Source: Gammaproteobacteria bacterium
GTDB taxonomy: Bacteria > Pseudomonadota > Gammaproteobacteria > UBA6429 > Thiohalophilaceae
Assembly: GCA_013152045.1 (NCBI GenBank)
Contig: JAADGZ010000020.1
Coordinates: forward strand, 1 to 6,342
Direction: 5' to 3'
Length of the DNA: 6,342 nt
Below, one piece after another: positions 1 to 6,240 of this stretch (positions are counted from its first letter, which is position 1; every line of letters starts with the position of its first letter). The notes beneath the pieces are model-generated. The model ran no database searches and was not told the origin of the DNA. It saw nothing but the letters and a program-made list of their open reading frames with translations. Position numbers and translations under genes: made by a program.

Positions 1-99
1 CTTGCCTAGTTCCTCCCAACCATAATGTTCAACTAGCTTTTCGACGATTTGTTGCAGGGTTATACCGTGCAGGGGGTTATTTTTTTGTGATGTATGCAT
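1..99 (-). CDS. VF530/DUF2132 family protein, N-terminal part (cut by window edge)
   Basis: Reading leftward from the ATG at 99-97, 33 codons stay open to the window edge, so only the N-terminus is present. The peptide begins [17 protein letters not shown] and continues with [16 protein letters not shown]. The NPLHGITL and [11 protein letters not shown] segments are the hallmark of the small (about 70-90 residue) VF530/DUF2132 family, recognised here from memory. The family is named after a Vibrio fischeri protein of known structure and is annotated as putatively DNA-binding; its cellular role is not established. The gene starts 13 nt after the hrpB stop on the same strand, so it could be co-transcribed with hrpB. 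It has no convincing Shine-Dalgarno, but a TATACT hexamer ends six nucleotides before the ATG. The family call is fairly secure; the function is not. Confidence 0.8.
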   Translation of the reverse strand, partial: MHTSQKNNPLHGITLQQIVEKLVEHYGWEELGK

Positions 100-105
100 A
101 GGGAC

Positions 106-111
106 AGTATA
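106..111 (-). promoter_or_regulatory. Candidate -10 element (TATACT) for the VF530 gene
   Basis: On the minus strand TATACT (5 of 6 to TATAAT) is followed by GTCCCT and then the ATG, so a start of transcription seven bases after the hexamer would fall on the A of the start codon. No good -35 is visible 16-18 bp upstream, where the hrpB 3' coding end lies. The site lies in the hrpB-VF530 spacer and could give VF530 its own leaderless transcript. This is inference from position only. Confidence 0.3.
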
Positions 112-112
112 C

Positions 113-2728
113 CTATTTATCTTTCGAGTTTTGTAATTCACGATTCATTTGTTTTTTGGTTTTACTGGTTGCTTGTGCGGTGAATGGGTCGTCTGGCCAG
201 TAGTGTCGTTTGTATTTTCCTCGCAGTTCTTTTTTTACATCGTGATAGGTGGTTTTCCAGAAGCTGTTTAAATCTTGTGTTACCTGCATTGGGCTACGTC
301 CAGGTGATAATAAATGCATCATCAATTTGCACTGACCGTTTAGCAGGGTGGGCGTGTCGTATAAACCAAACACTTCTTGGAGCCTAACGGCAAGGATAGG
401 TTGCACTGGGTCGCTGTAGTCAATGTTGACTGATGAGCCACTGGGTACGCTAATTCTTGCTGGTGCTAATTGTTTTATCAGTTGCTGTTGTTCCCAGCTA
501 AGTTGATTTAAAAGCAGGCTATAACAATCTAGCTTGAAGCATTGTTTCAGGCTGTTTTCATTCTTTAAGTAAGGTTGTAACCATTCATCTAGGGTGTTGC
601 TCAGAGCTTGTTCTGAGAAATCAGGAAGTGGCTGATCAGCAAATTGTTTTTTAACCGCGGGGTTATTATTAAAATGCTGGTTAATAAATTCAACACGTAG
701 CTTTAGGCTGTTGGCCTTGGTATTCCAGTTTAGGCATTCTAGTTTCGTGTCTCTGATGGCTTGCATCAGGCACTGTTGTACCGCATCTTGAATTTTTTTA
801 TTTTTCACATCATGCAGCATTGATTCCTGAAGTATAATTTTACCAATATGGCGGGTCTGTTTTGCTTCAGCGCGTTGTGAGTTTTCGTTCCATTCAACAC
901 GTTCTTCGTATTGAATGTTATCAATAAAATATTCTTGCAACTGTTCGGCGCTAATCTCTGCAGCGAGATAAATACAGGCTTCACCCTGTTTGGCATCAAG
1001 GTTGGCGACCACAAGATACTCATGGTCATGATGTTGTAAATAAGCTGGAATAACGGCGCCTTTCCCGTTACTGAGTAAATAACGTGCCTGGTTTCCGTTA
1101 CGCCGTTTGGCGATTCTATCAGGGTAGGCGTAGGCAAGAAGCACGCCGCTAAGATGAGGGTCTGGTGTCTCTTTATTTCGTGTTGTATTGCTGCAACGTT
1201 TAACACGCTTTAAAAAATCATCAGCAGTTTGAATTATGCGTTTGCATTGCTGGTTATCGATGCCGTGTTGGTTTGATCCCCCATGAACAAGCACATTGAG
1301 CCTGTCATGAATATCGGCACTTTTATCAGCATTAGCTTGGAATAGGTCTTTCTCGGTGAGTAGGCTGGCGATCAGGCAGGCGTGATATGCCTGATCAAGT
1401 TTAATGGCAGATAACATCATGTGCGCTAGGCGTGGATGCGTGCCTAGTTTCAACATGTCGCGACCGTGGGTATTAATTTTGCCATGTTCATCGATGGCGC
1501 TGAGTTGTTTTAGCAGTGTTTTTGCTTGTTCGATAGCACTGCTTGGCGGCAGATCCATCCATTTCATTTCATCAACCTGGGTTACGCCCCAGTTGGCGAG
1601 TTCCAGCACTAACGATGACAGATCGCTGTGTAAAATTTCAGCCGAGGCATGTTTGAGTAAACCTGACTGTTGCTCTTTCGTCCATAAACGGTAACAAACA
1701 CCAGCGGATAATCGTCCGGCGCGGCCACTACGCTGCACGGCGGAGTCTTGTGAAATAGACTGGGTATTGAGTCGGTTCATGCCAGAGGCAGGGCTGTAAT
1801 CCAGCATACGTTCCAGCCCCGCATCGATCACACAGCTAATACCTTCAATGGTGATACTGGTTTCTGCGATGTTAGTGGATAGAACAATTTTCCGCATGGC
1901 TTTATCGCTTGGTGTCGCAATGGCCAAATCTTGTTGCTGTTTGTTTAAACTACCATGTAACGGAGCAATCAACATGTTCTTGATTGATTCACTCTCTAGA
2001 ATTTGTTTTATCTGTCTAGACAGCTGGTTAATTTCTTTGACACCGGGTAGAAATACCAGGCAGTTGCCCTCGTGCTCATGAATAAACTTTTTAACCGCGT
2101 TAGTCAGATTGTTCATCAGTTGCTGCTGTGGGTTCGTGTTTTTCTGACGGTTAACGTTAGTGAGGTATATATTCTCAACAGGAAAGCTGCGACCTTCGCT
2201 CTGAATGATAGGTGCATTATCTAGCAGGGTAGCCACCGCATCCGTATTCAGTGTCGCTGACATGACCAGAATTTTTAGATCCTCGCGTAAAATCTGCTGG
2301 CTTTGTAAGCACAATGCCAGTGATAAATCTGCGTGCAGGCTGCGTTCATGAAATTCATCAAAAATAACCAGCGCGGTTTTTTTAAGTTCAGGATCCGCCT
2401 GTAACTTGCGCGTTAAAATACCTTCAGTGACCACCAGGATTTTTGTTTTATCGCTAAAGCAGTTGTCCTGACGAATCTGGTAACCGACAGTTTCACCAAC
2501 CTTTTCATTAAGTAAAAAAGCCATGCGCGCCGCCGCATTGCGTGCAGCAAGCCGGCGAGGTTCGAGCATAATGATCTGCATATCACCTAACCATGTCTGG
2601 TCGAGTAAGGCGATGGGCACGGCAGTGGTTTTACCGGCCCCCGGTGGGGCTTGGAGCACAAGACGGCTGTGAGTGGATAATTTGTCCTTGATGTCTGGTA
2701 GCACATCATTGATGGGGAGAGTTGGCAT
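113..2728 (-). CDS. hrpB: ATP-dependent helicase HrpB (DExH-box, DEAH/RHA type)
   Basis: This 871-residue protein has the full HrpB architecture. The N-terminal RecA-like domain carries Walker A PPGAGKTT (about 28-35), motif Ia LEPRRLAAR (55-63), the Walker B/DEFH box (124-127) and SAT (157-159). The second RecA domain has LVFLPG (224-229), [11 protein letters not shown] (284-294) and QRSGRAGR (332-339). A helicase-associated domain follows, and the C-terminal HrpB domain ends with the typical YWPDDP-like tail. HrpB is a nucleoside-triphosphate-driven helicase of the same superfamily as HrpA; its physiological substrate in bacteria is poorly defined and loss is usually tolerated. E. coli HrpB is about 809 residues, so this one is somewhat longer. 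All motifs are intact. The start at 2728 is chosen because [11 protein letters not shown] aligns with the usual MSSLPVxxVLP-type start and no suitable later ATG precedes Walker A. There is no Shine-Dalgarno (CTCCCC precedes the ATG), but TATAAT lies six bases upstream. VF530 follows after 13 nt. Confidence 0.96.
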   Translation of the reverse strand: MPTLPINDVLPDIKDKLSTHSRLVLQAPPGAGKTTAVPIALLDQTWLGDMQIIMLEPRRLAARNAAARMAFLLNEKVGETVGYQIRQDNCFSDKTKILVVTEGILTRKLQADPELKKTALVIFDEFHERSLHADLSLALCLQSQQILREDLKILVMSATLNTDAVATLLDNAPIIQSEGRSFPVENIYLTNVNRQKNTNPQQQLMNNLTNAVKKFIHEHEGNCLVFLPGVKEINQLSRQIKQILESESIKNMLIAPLHGSLNKQQQDLAIATPSDKAMRKIVLSTNIAETSITIEGISCVIDAGLERMLDYSPASGMNRLNTQSISQDSAVQRSGRAGRLSAGVCYRLWTKEQQSGLLKHASAEILHSDLSSLVLELANWGVTQVDEMKWMDLPPSSAIEQAKTLLKQLSAIDEHGKINTHGRDMLKLGTHPRLAHMMLSAIKLDQAYHACLIASLLTEKDLFQANADKSADIHDRLNVLVHGGSNQHGIDNQQCKRIIQTADDFLKRVKRCSNTTRNKETPDPHLSGVLLAYAYPDRIAKRRNGNQARYLLSNGKGAVIPAYLQHHDHEYLVVANLDAKQGEACIYLAAEISAEQLQEYFIDNIQYEERVEWNENSQRAEAKQTRHIGKIILQESMLHDVKNKKIQDAVQQCLMQAIRDTKLECLNWNTKANSLKLRVEFINQHFNNNPAVKKQFADQPLPDFSEQALSNTLDEWLQPYLKNENSLKQCFKLDCYSLLLNQLSWEQQQLIKQLAPARISVPSGSSVNIDYSDPVQPILAVRLQEVFGLYDTPTLLNGQCKLMMHLLSPGRSPMQVTQDLNSFWKTTYHDVKKELRGKYKRHYWPDDPFTAQATSKTKKQMNRELQNSKDK

Positions 2729-2734
2729 GGGGAG

Positions 2735-2740
2735 ATTATA
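2735..2740 (-). promoter_or_regulatory. Candidate -10 element (perfect TATAAT) for hrpB
   Basis: A perfect TATAAT on the minus strand is followed by CTCCCC and the hrpB ATG, placing the expected transcription start on or next to the A of the ATG. The -35 zone 16-18 bp upstream falls inside the duplicated 14-bp repeat units and reads TAATCC or TTAATC, a poor match. If used, hrpB would be translated from a leaderless or nearly leaderless mRNA. Confidence 0.45.
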
Positions 2741-2743
2741 ACT

Positions 2744-2790
2744 GGATTAATAGGTACGGATTAATAGGTACCAGAGAGCAATTGTTATTA
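2744..2790 (+). repeat. Intergenic repeat, copy A (two 14-bp tandem units plus core)
   Basis: Two perfect tandem copies of GGATTAATAGGTAC (2744-2757 and 2758-2771) run into CAGAGAGCAATTGTTATTA (2772-2790). The 28 bases at 2763-2790 are identical to 5166-5193, and the first 21 of them also match 5225-5245. The element sits between the DUF2269 and hrpB genes, opposite in orientation to both, and its left end is only 3 bp from the hrpB -10 hexamer. The core contains the palindromes GGTACC and CAATTG, but no long hairpin, so it does not look like a terminator. The family is not one I can name. Confidence 0.85.
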
Positions 2791-2829
2791 TGGCCGAGGT
2801 ACATATTGGGTTTGAATTGATACACCCTT

Positions 2830-3294
2830 TTATTGCGGTTTAAATACCATTAGGTAAAAGATAACCAGCACGATGGGAAATGCCAGCGAGCCAAGTGTTA
2901 TCCACCATTTATCATATAGCCAATATTGTTCAGATAGTTCACTGTTATTTTCCATGGCCTGTTTTGCTAGGTTGCGCATTTTTATTTGTATCCATACCAC
3001 TGGTAGCCAACACGCACCGACCACGAAGTACAAAATAAGACCCCATTTTATCCAGTGGGTCGTTATGTCGATTCCACCTGCGTGTATTAATGCCAGTCCT
3101 GTTACCAGTTGAATAACGACGGACGGCGTTGTAAATATCCAGTCGGCGATCACGACATGCCGGGTGGCGAAGGCAATGCCGGCAACCTCTTTGCGACGAT
3201 TCGCCATAAACAGAAAGAAGGCGCTGCCCATGCCGGTGCCGAATAGAACGGTTGAGCTGATGATGTGGATGGCTTTCAGTGTCAGGTAGTCCAT
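2830..3294 (-). CDS. DUF2269-like small integral membrane protein
   Basis: This 154-residue protein is strongly hydrophobic, with four likely transmembrane helices at about residues 6-30, 50-72, 82-103 and 131-151. A charged segment (RNLAKQAMENNSELSEQYW) lies between helices three and four. The opening MDYLTLKAIHIISSTVLFGTG, with a histidine in the first helix, a later ATRH motif and a WxxKWxLxLY-like third helix, fits the DUF2269 family of predicted inner-membrane proteins. Function is unknown. I start at 3294 because residues upstream of this Met (possible from 3387) are not family-like and would overlap the divergent gene. No Shine-Dalgarno is seen; TTGACC and CATGAT spaced by 17 bp precede the ATG. 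It is divergent from the DUF4166 gene and 101 bp upstream of hrpB on the same strand, with the repeat between. Confidence 0.82.
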   Translation of the reverse strand: MDYLTLKAIHIISSTVLFGTGMGSAFFLFMANRRKEVAGIAFATRHVVIADWIFTTPSVVIQLVTGLALIHAGGIDITTHWIKWGLILYFVVGACWLPVVWIQIKMRNLAKQAMENNSELSEQYWLYDKWWITLGSLAFPIVLVIFYLMVFKPQ

Positions 3295-3300
3295 AGAGGC

Positions 3301-3329
3301 ATCATGGGGTTGTCTGCGGGTAAGGTCAA
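3301..3329 (-). promoter_or_regulatory. Candidate promoter for the DUF2269 gene (TTGACC-17 bp-CATGAT)
   Basis: On the minus strand TTGACC (3329-3324, 5 of 6 to TTGACA) and CATGAT (3306-3301, 4 of 6 to TATAAT) are 17 bp apart. Six bases (GCCTCT) then separate the -10 from the ATG at 3294, so the predicted start of transcription is at the start codon. This is the best complete two-box promoter in the window. It shares the 73-bp divergent spacer with the DUF4166 gene. Confidence 0.45.
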
Positions 3330-3355
3330 TCGTGAATAACAGCGGCCATTCTGTG

Positions 3356-3361
3356 TATGAT
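3356..3361 (+). promoter_or_regulatory. Candidate -10 element (TATGAT) for the DUF4166-oxidoreductase operon
   Basis: TATGAT (5 of 6) is followed by AGGTTA and the ATG at 3368. The -35 zone reads TGAATA, only 3 of 6. A weak AGG lies 4 bases before the ATG, so conventional initiation on a longer transcript is also possible. Confidence 0.35.
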
Positions 3362-3367
3362 AGGTTA

Positions 3368-3973
3368 ATGAAGACTGAGCAACCCATTTTTCAATCTGTG
3401 TTTGCTGCGCAATGGGAAACACTCCCGGCTGTGATGCACAAGCATTATGCCAACCGACCCTTTAGCCATGATGTGGTGATGGTTGAGGGTAAGATGGATG
3501 TGGAGTTTGGCTGGCTAGTGAAGTTGTTTTCACCCATGTTACGACTCGTTGGGGCGTTAGTGCCTTATCAGGGGCAGGGTATTCCGGTTGAAGTTTATTT
3601 TAGGAGTGAGCCAGATTCTGCGCGGTATTGTCTTGATCGTGTGTTTCATTTTCCTAATAAAAAGCCCTATGTTTTTTACTCAAAGATGGTGCAGTTAGAG
3701 GGCTCGATTATTATTGAGTTCATGAAATACGGCATCGGTTGGAAACATCGATATTATTATAATGGTGACAAGGTCATCCTTGAGCATATGGGTTATGTCT
3801 GGAAGGTACTGGGTAAGATCATTCCTGTTCCATTGGGGGTGTTGCTTGGCCGTGGTTATGCTGAGGAAGAGGCGCTTGATGAAGATCGATTTCGGATGAA
3901 GATGAATATAATCCATCCCCTGTTTGGCAAGATGTATGAGTACCGTGGGGAATTTAAGGTGTGTGATGAATAA
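3368..3973 (+). CDS. DUF4166 domain-containing protein
   Basis: This 201-residue protein appears soluble and matches the DUF4166 family over its length. It opens with a FQSVFAAQWETLPAVMHKHY-type segment, has a central PVEVYFRSEPDSARYCLDRVFHF stretch, and ends with GKIIPVPLGVLLGRGYAEE, then IIHPLFGKMYEYRGEF. The biochemical role of DUF4166 is unknown; from memory the domain is often fused to, or encoded next to, saccharopine-dehydrogenase-like oxidoreductases. That is exactly the arrangement here, since its stop overlaps the start of such a gene by 8 nt. The start at 3368 is preferred over a GTG at 3332, because the 12 extra residues are not family-like and would run back into the divergent promoter. 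Its job is probably to assist or complement the downstream oxidoreductase; this is inference. Confidence 0.85.
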   Translation: MKTEQPIFQSVFAAQWETLPAVMHKHYANRPFSHDVVMVEGKMDVEFGWLVKLFSPMLRLVGALVPYQGQGIPVEVYFRSEPDSARYCLDRVFHFPNKKPYVFYSKMVQLEGSIIIEFMKYGIGWKHRYYYNGDKVILEHMGYVWKVLGKIIPVPLGVLLGRGYAEEEALDEDRFRMKMNIIHPLFGKMYEYRGEFKVCDE

Positions 3974-5063
3974 GGTGCTTATCCTCGGCGGCTATGGCAA
4001 TTTCGGTAAGCGTATTGCGACGGCGTTGGTAAAAGCAGGTGTGCCGGTTGTGATTGCCGGGCGCAGTGAAGCTAAGGCAAGCCTGCTTGCAGATGAGATA
4101 AGACAAGCCGTTGCACAGGCGAGTATTGAAATCGCCATTTTTGATGTGAATGAAGTGTTCGCTGAGCAGTTAGCCAGGATTGCGCCCAAGGTGGTGATTA
4201 ACACCTGCGGGCCTTTTCAATTATGTGATTATTCGGTGGCAAAAACCTGTATTCAACACGGGGTGAATTATATCGATCTCGCTGATGGCCGGGAGTTTGT
4301 TACCGGGATCACATCGCTTGATGCACTGGCGAGCGAGGCGGGGGTATTGGTGGTTAGCGGCGCGAGTACGGTGCCGGGTTTATCATCTGCCGTGTTGGAA
4401 AAGTATAAGCATGAATTCTCAGAGATTGATTCATTGGTCTATGGCATCAGTCCCGGGCAAAAGGCTAACCGTGGCCTTGCCACGACCAAATCGATTATGA
4501 CCTATGTAGGTAAACCACTAAAGCCGTTTGCAGGTAATGACAAGGCCTATGGCTGGCAGGGGATCTATCGGCAGAGGTATCCAGTTTTAGGTAAGCGTTG
4601 GATGGCTAATTGTGAAGTGCCCGATCTTGATTTGTTACCTGAACGTTATGGCATTAAATCGATACGGTTCTCGGCGGGAATGGAACTTGGTTTGATGCAT
4701 TTGGGGATCTGGTTTATGTCGTGGTTGGTGCGTATTGGCCTGCCGCTGAACCTGCCGAAGAGATCGGCCTTGTTGCTTAAGATGAGTAACTGGTTTGATG
4801 TGTTCGGTTCGCCTGATGGTGGCATGCATGTGGACATTCGCGGCAAAGACAAACAAGGCAAACCGAAACAGTTGCAATGGTTTGTGATCGCCAAAGAAGG
4901 CGATGGACCTCAAATCCCCACCATCCCGGCTATCATACTTGCCAAAAAATTAGTTTCCGAGACATTAACCGACACTGGTGCCAAACCCTGTGTTGGGCTG
5001 GTATTATTGGAAGACTATCTAAAAGAGCTAAACGAATTTTCTGTTCAAGAAGTGGTTGTTTAA
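3966..5063 (+). CDS. Saccharopine-dehydrogenase-like NAD(P)-binding oxidoreductase
   Basis: This 365-residue protein has an N-terminal Rossmann fold. MNKVLILGGYGNFGKRIA carries the GxGxxG-type nucleotide loop (GGYGNFG, 8-14), AGRS (31-34) closes the second strand and suggests NADP(H), and NTCGPF (79-84), NYIDLADGREF (101-111) and SGASTVPGLSSAV (131-143) are the conserved segments of the saccharopine dehydrogenase NADP-binding family. A hydrophobic stretch at about 242-260 (LMHLGIWFMSWLVRIGLPL) may contact the membrane or a lipid-like substrate, as in other family members. True saccharopine dehydrogenase activity is not implied, because many such proteins act on other or unknown substrates. 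The start at 3966 has a good AAGG Shine-Dalgarno (3956-3959) and puts the Rossmann strand at residue 3; an earlier TTG at 3924 adds only non-homologous residues. Translational coupling with the DUF4166 gene is likely. Confidence 0.88.
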   Translation: MNKVLILGGYGNFGKRIATALVKAGVPVVIAGRSEAKASLLADEIRQAVAQASIEIAIFDVNEVFAEQLARIAPKVVINTCGPFQLCDYSVAKTCIQHGVNYIDLADGREFVTGITSLDALASEAGVLVVSGASTVPGLSSAVLEKYKHEFSEIDSLVYGISPGQKANRGLATTKSIMTYVGKPLKPFAGNDKAYGWQGIYRQRYPVLGKRWMANCEVPDLDLLPERYGIKSIRFSAGMELGLMHLGIWFMSWLVRIGLPLNLPKRSALLLKMSNWFDVFGSPDGGMHVDIRGKDKQGKPKQLQWFVIAKEGDGPQIPTIPAIILAKKLVSETLTDTGAKPCVGLVLLEDYLKELNEFSVQEVVV

Positions 5064-5067
5064 ACTA

Positions 5068-5094
5068 GGGGAAGTTCAGTCTGTCCCCGATTTT
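5068..5094 (+). terminator. Weak candidate terminator after the oxidoreductase gene
   Basis: Five bases after the TAA, GGGGA (5068-5072) can pair with TCCCC (5084-5088) around an 11-nt loop, followed by GA and TTTT. The stem is short and the T run is brief, so termination would be weak. The right arm is part of a CTGTCCCC motif that also resembles a motif beside the VF530 start, so the dyad may have another origin. Confidence 0.3.
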
Positions 5095-5140
5095 ATATCT
5101 TGAGAAACGGAGTATAATTTTTTTACAATAAAAAATAAAA

Positions 5141-5193
5141 GTGAAAATAGGGGGAAATAGGGGGAAATAGGTACCAGAGAGCAATTGTTATTA
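5141..5193 (+). repeat. Intergenic repeat, copy B1 (10-bp tandem units plus core)
   Basis: Two perfect GGGGAAATAG units (5151-5160, 5161-5170), preceded by a diverged unit GTGAAAATAG (5141-5150), lead into GTACCAGAGAGCAATTGTTATTA (written in parts: GTACCAGAGAG then CAATTGTTATTA, 5171-5193). Positions 5166-5193 are identical to 2763-2790 in copy A. The 5' duplicated unit differs from that of copy A, while the core is unchanged. Confidence 0.85.
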
Positions 5194-5245
5194 GATTAAT
5201 GATTAATAGGGATTAATAGGGATTAATAGGTACCAGAGAGCAATT
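5194..5245 (+). repeat. Intergenic repeat, copy B2 (three 10-bp tandem units plus core)
   Basis: A partial unit GATTAAT (5194-5200) is followed by three perfect GATTAATAGG units (5201-5210, 5211-5220, 5221-5230) and then TACCAGAGAGCAATT (5231-5245). The 21 bases at 5225-5245 equal those at 5166-5186 and 2763-2783, after which the sequence diverges (ATTTC instead of GTTATTA). B1 and B2 are head-to-tail with a 59-bp offset. Confidence 0.85.
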
Positions 5246-5431
5246 ATTTCTAATATAGAATGAACGGTGACAGTGATAAATCGGAATAATTCGTATTTAC
5301 TACTGTCCTGATTGATTGTCTAATTATGACTCCGTTTGTTTTGTTGTTAGCATGATAGATATCTGTAATAAGTATTTCTGTTAGGCACACGTTTGACTAA
5401 CATTATCACCGTATAAAATACTGGAGTTTTT
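5246..5431. other. AT-rich spacer upstream of the NTF2-like gene, with a small dyad
   Basis: Together with 5064-5245 this makes the only gene-free stretch above 300 bp. I see no RNA gene and no coding frame with a plausible start. The one local structure is the inverted repeat TGTTAG (5379-5384) and CTAACA (5397-5402) with 12 bases between, overlapping a TTGACT hexamer (5393-5398). TAAAAT at 5414-5419 is 15 bp beyond that hexamer. A regulatory role is possible but weakly supported. Confidence 0.35.
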
Positions 5432-5845
5432 ATGAAAGAAGAACATGCTCAAAAGATTGCTGAGCAGTGGTTAACCCATGCAGCAGAAACTGCCGGTCAA
5501 AAAGACCTTAAGGGTCATATGGGAATGATATCAAAACGTGTTCGCGTTGAGGGTGTTCCGGGGTTTGATAATATTGATTACGATATATGGTATAAGCAGT
5601 GCCGGCATCAGTTTGAAAATGCGATGATAAAAAGCATTGCTTACAAGGGTTTTAATCTGGTCAGTTCAAAGGATACTCAGATTGTCTTCACTGTTTTTGA
5701 AATGGTGGTGGGAGCGGATGGTACCTTGAATGAACAGATCGTAGAGATGTCACTGGATAAAGAGGATGATGACCAGTGGCGACTGGTGTTGGAGCGAGTG
5801 CTTATCGAGAACGATGCGATGAGAAATCATGAAATATCAAAATAA
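5432..5845 (+). CDS. Small hypothetical protein, probably NTF2-like fold
   Basis: This 137-residue acidic protein has no signal peptide or membrane segment. The N-terminal helix (EEHAQKIAEQWLTHAAETA) is followed by KDLKGHMGMISKRVRVEGVPGF, an aromatic helix (DYDIWYKQCRHQFENAM), and then three long alternating strands (KSIAYKGFNLVSSK, DTQIVFTVFEMVVG, LNEQIVEMSLDKE) and QWRLVLERVLIE. This helix-then-curved-sheet order, and the length, suit the NTF2-like/SnoaL superfamily, whose members bind small ligands or act as subunits. The assignment rests on predicted fold, not on a recognised family motif, and no catalytic residues can be named. The start is supported by GGAG at 5423-5426, five bases before the ATG. 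yajD follows after 38 bp on the same strand. Confidence 0.78.
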   Translation: MKEEHAQKIAEQWLTHAAETAGQKDLKGHMGMISKRVRVEGVPGFDNIDYDIWYKQCRHQFENAMIKSIAYKGFNLVSSKDTQIVFTVFEMVVGADGTLNEQIVEMSLDKEDDDQWRLVLERVLIENDAMRNHEISK

Positions 5846-5883
5846 AACGTATTAGACCTTTTTATAGTAAAGAGAATGGGTAG

Positions 5884-6240
5884 ATGGATAATGATAAATT
5901 AGACAAGATAGTCGCCGAGGCTCACAAGGCCAAGGATAAGCGTGATCTGGGTTATCGTGAACGGGCGCTTAAGATGTATCCTCATATTTGTGGGCGCTGT
6001 GCGAGGGAATTTGCCGGGAAGGAGTTGCGCGAGTTGACAGTGCATCATCGTGACCATAACCATGATAATAACCCAGCCGATGGCAGTAACTGGGAATTGC
6101 TGTGTTTGTATTGCCACGATAATGAACACCAGCGGCAACAGGTGGCGGGCCAGAGCTCGGGTACTTCGGCTGCGAAACAAACGAATGCCGCAACCTTTAA
6201 TCCTTTTGCTGATCTTAAGGCGATGATCGATAAAGAATAG
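5884..6240 (+). CDS. yajD: YajD family HNH nuclease-like protein
   Basis: This 118-residue protein matches E. coli YajD (about 115 residues) along most of its length. The conserved block has GYRERALKMYPHICGRC, then LRELTVHHRDHNHDNNP, then GSNWELLCLYCHDNEH, and ends with the family tail NPFADLKAMIDKE. Two CxxC pairs (C36/C39 and C74/C77) should bind a structural zinc, and H54/H55, N69 and H78 fit the HNH beta-beta-alpha-metal active site. A DNA or RNA nicking activity is inferred from the family; the physiological role of YajD is not established. The N-terminus (residues 1-20, lysine-rich) is less conserved. The Shine-Dalgarno is weak (AAGAG nine bases upstream). The gene is complete, and the AATAGG of repeat copy C begins directly after its TAG. 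Confidence 0.93.
   Translation: MDNDKLDKIVAEAHKAKDKRDLGYRERALKMYPHICGRCAREFAGKELRELTVHHRDHNHDNNPADGSNWELLCLYCHDNEHQRQQVAGQSSGTSAAKQTNAATFNPFADLKAMIDKE

Noticed and set aside
805..1206. 133-codon open frame inside hrpB on the same strand
   Set aside because: It overlaps hrpB in another frame, where the HrpB reading has full family similarity.
2763..2790. Repeat core as a rho-independent terminator
   Set aside because: The core has only the short palindromes GGTACC and CAATTG, no stable GC-rich stem and no following T run.
3332..3367. GTG start at 3332 for the DUF4166 gene
   Set aside because: It adds 12 residues without family similarity, lies over the TATGAT hexamer, and has no Shine-Dalgarno.
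3295..3387. Longer N-terminus (start at 3387) for the DUF2269 gene
   Set aside because: The 31 extra residues are not membrane-family-like, overlap the divergent DUF4166 start, and would remove the best promoter in the spacer.
3924..3965. TTG start at 3924 for the oxidoreductase
   Set aside because: The ATG at 3966 has AAGG at good spacing and starts directly before the first Rossmann strand; the extra 14 residues are out-of-frame readings of the DUF4166 gene.
5141..5245. Repeat region as a CRISPR array
   Set aside because: Units are 10 bp, contiguous and without unique spacers, and no cas gene is present.
5393..5419. TTGACT and TAAAAT as a firm promoter for the gene at 5432
   Set aside because: The 15-bp spacing is short and the predicted start would fall in or beside the GGAG Shine-Dalgarno, so I do not list it as a promoter.
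5718..5726. GGTACC inside the NTF2-like gene as another repeat copy
   Set aside because: Only the six-base palindrome matches; the flanks (GAT before, TTGAATG after) do not fit the core.
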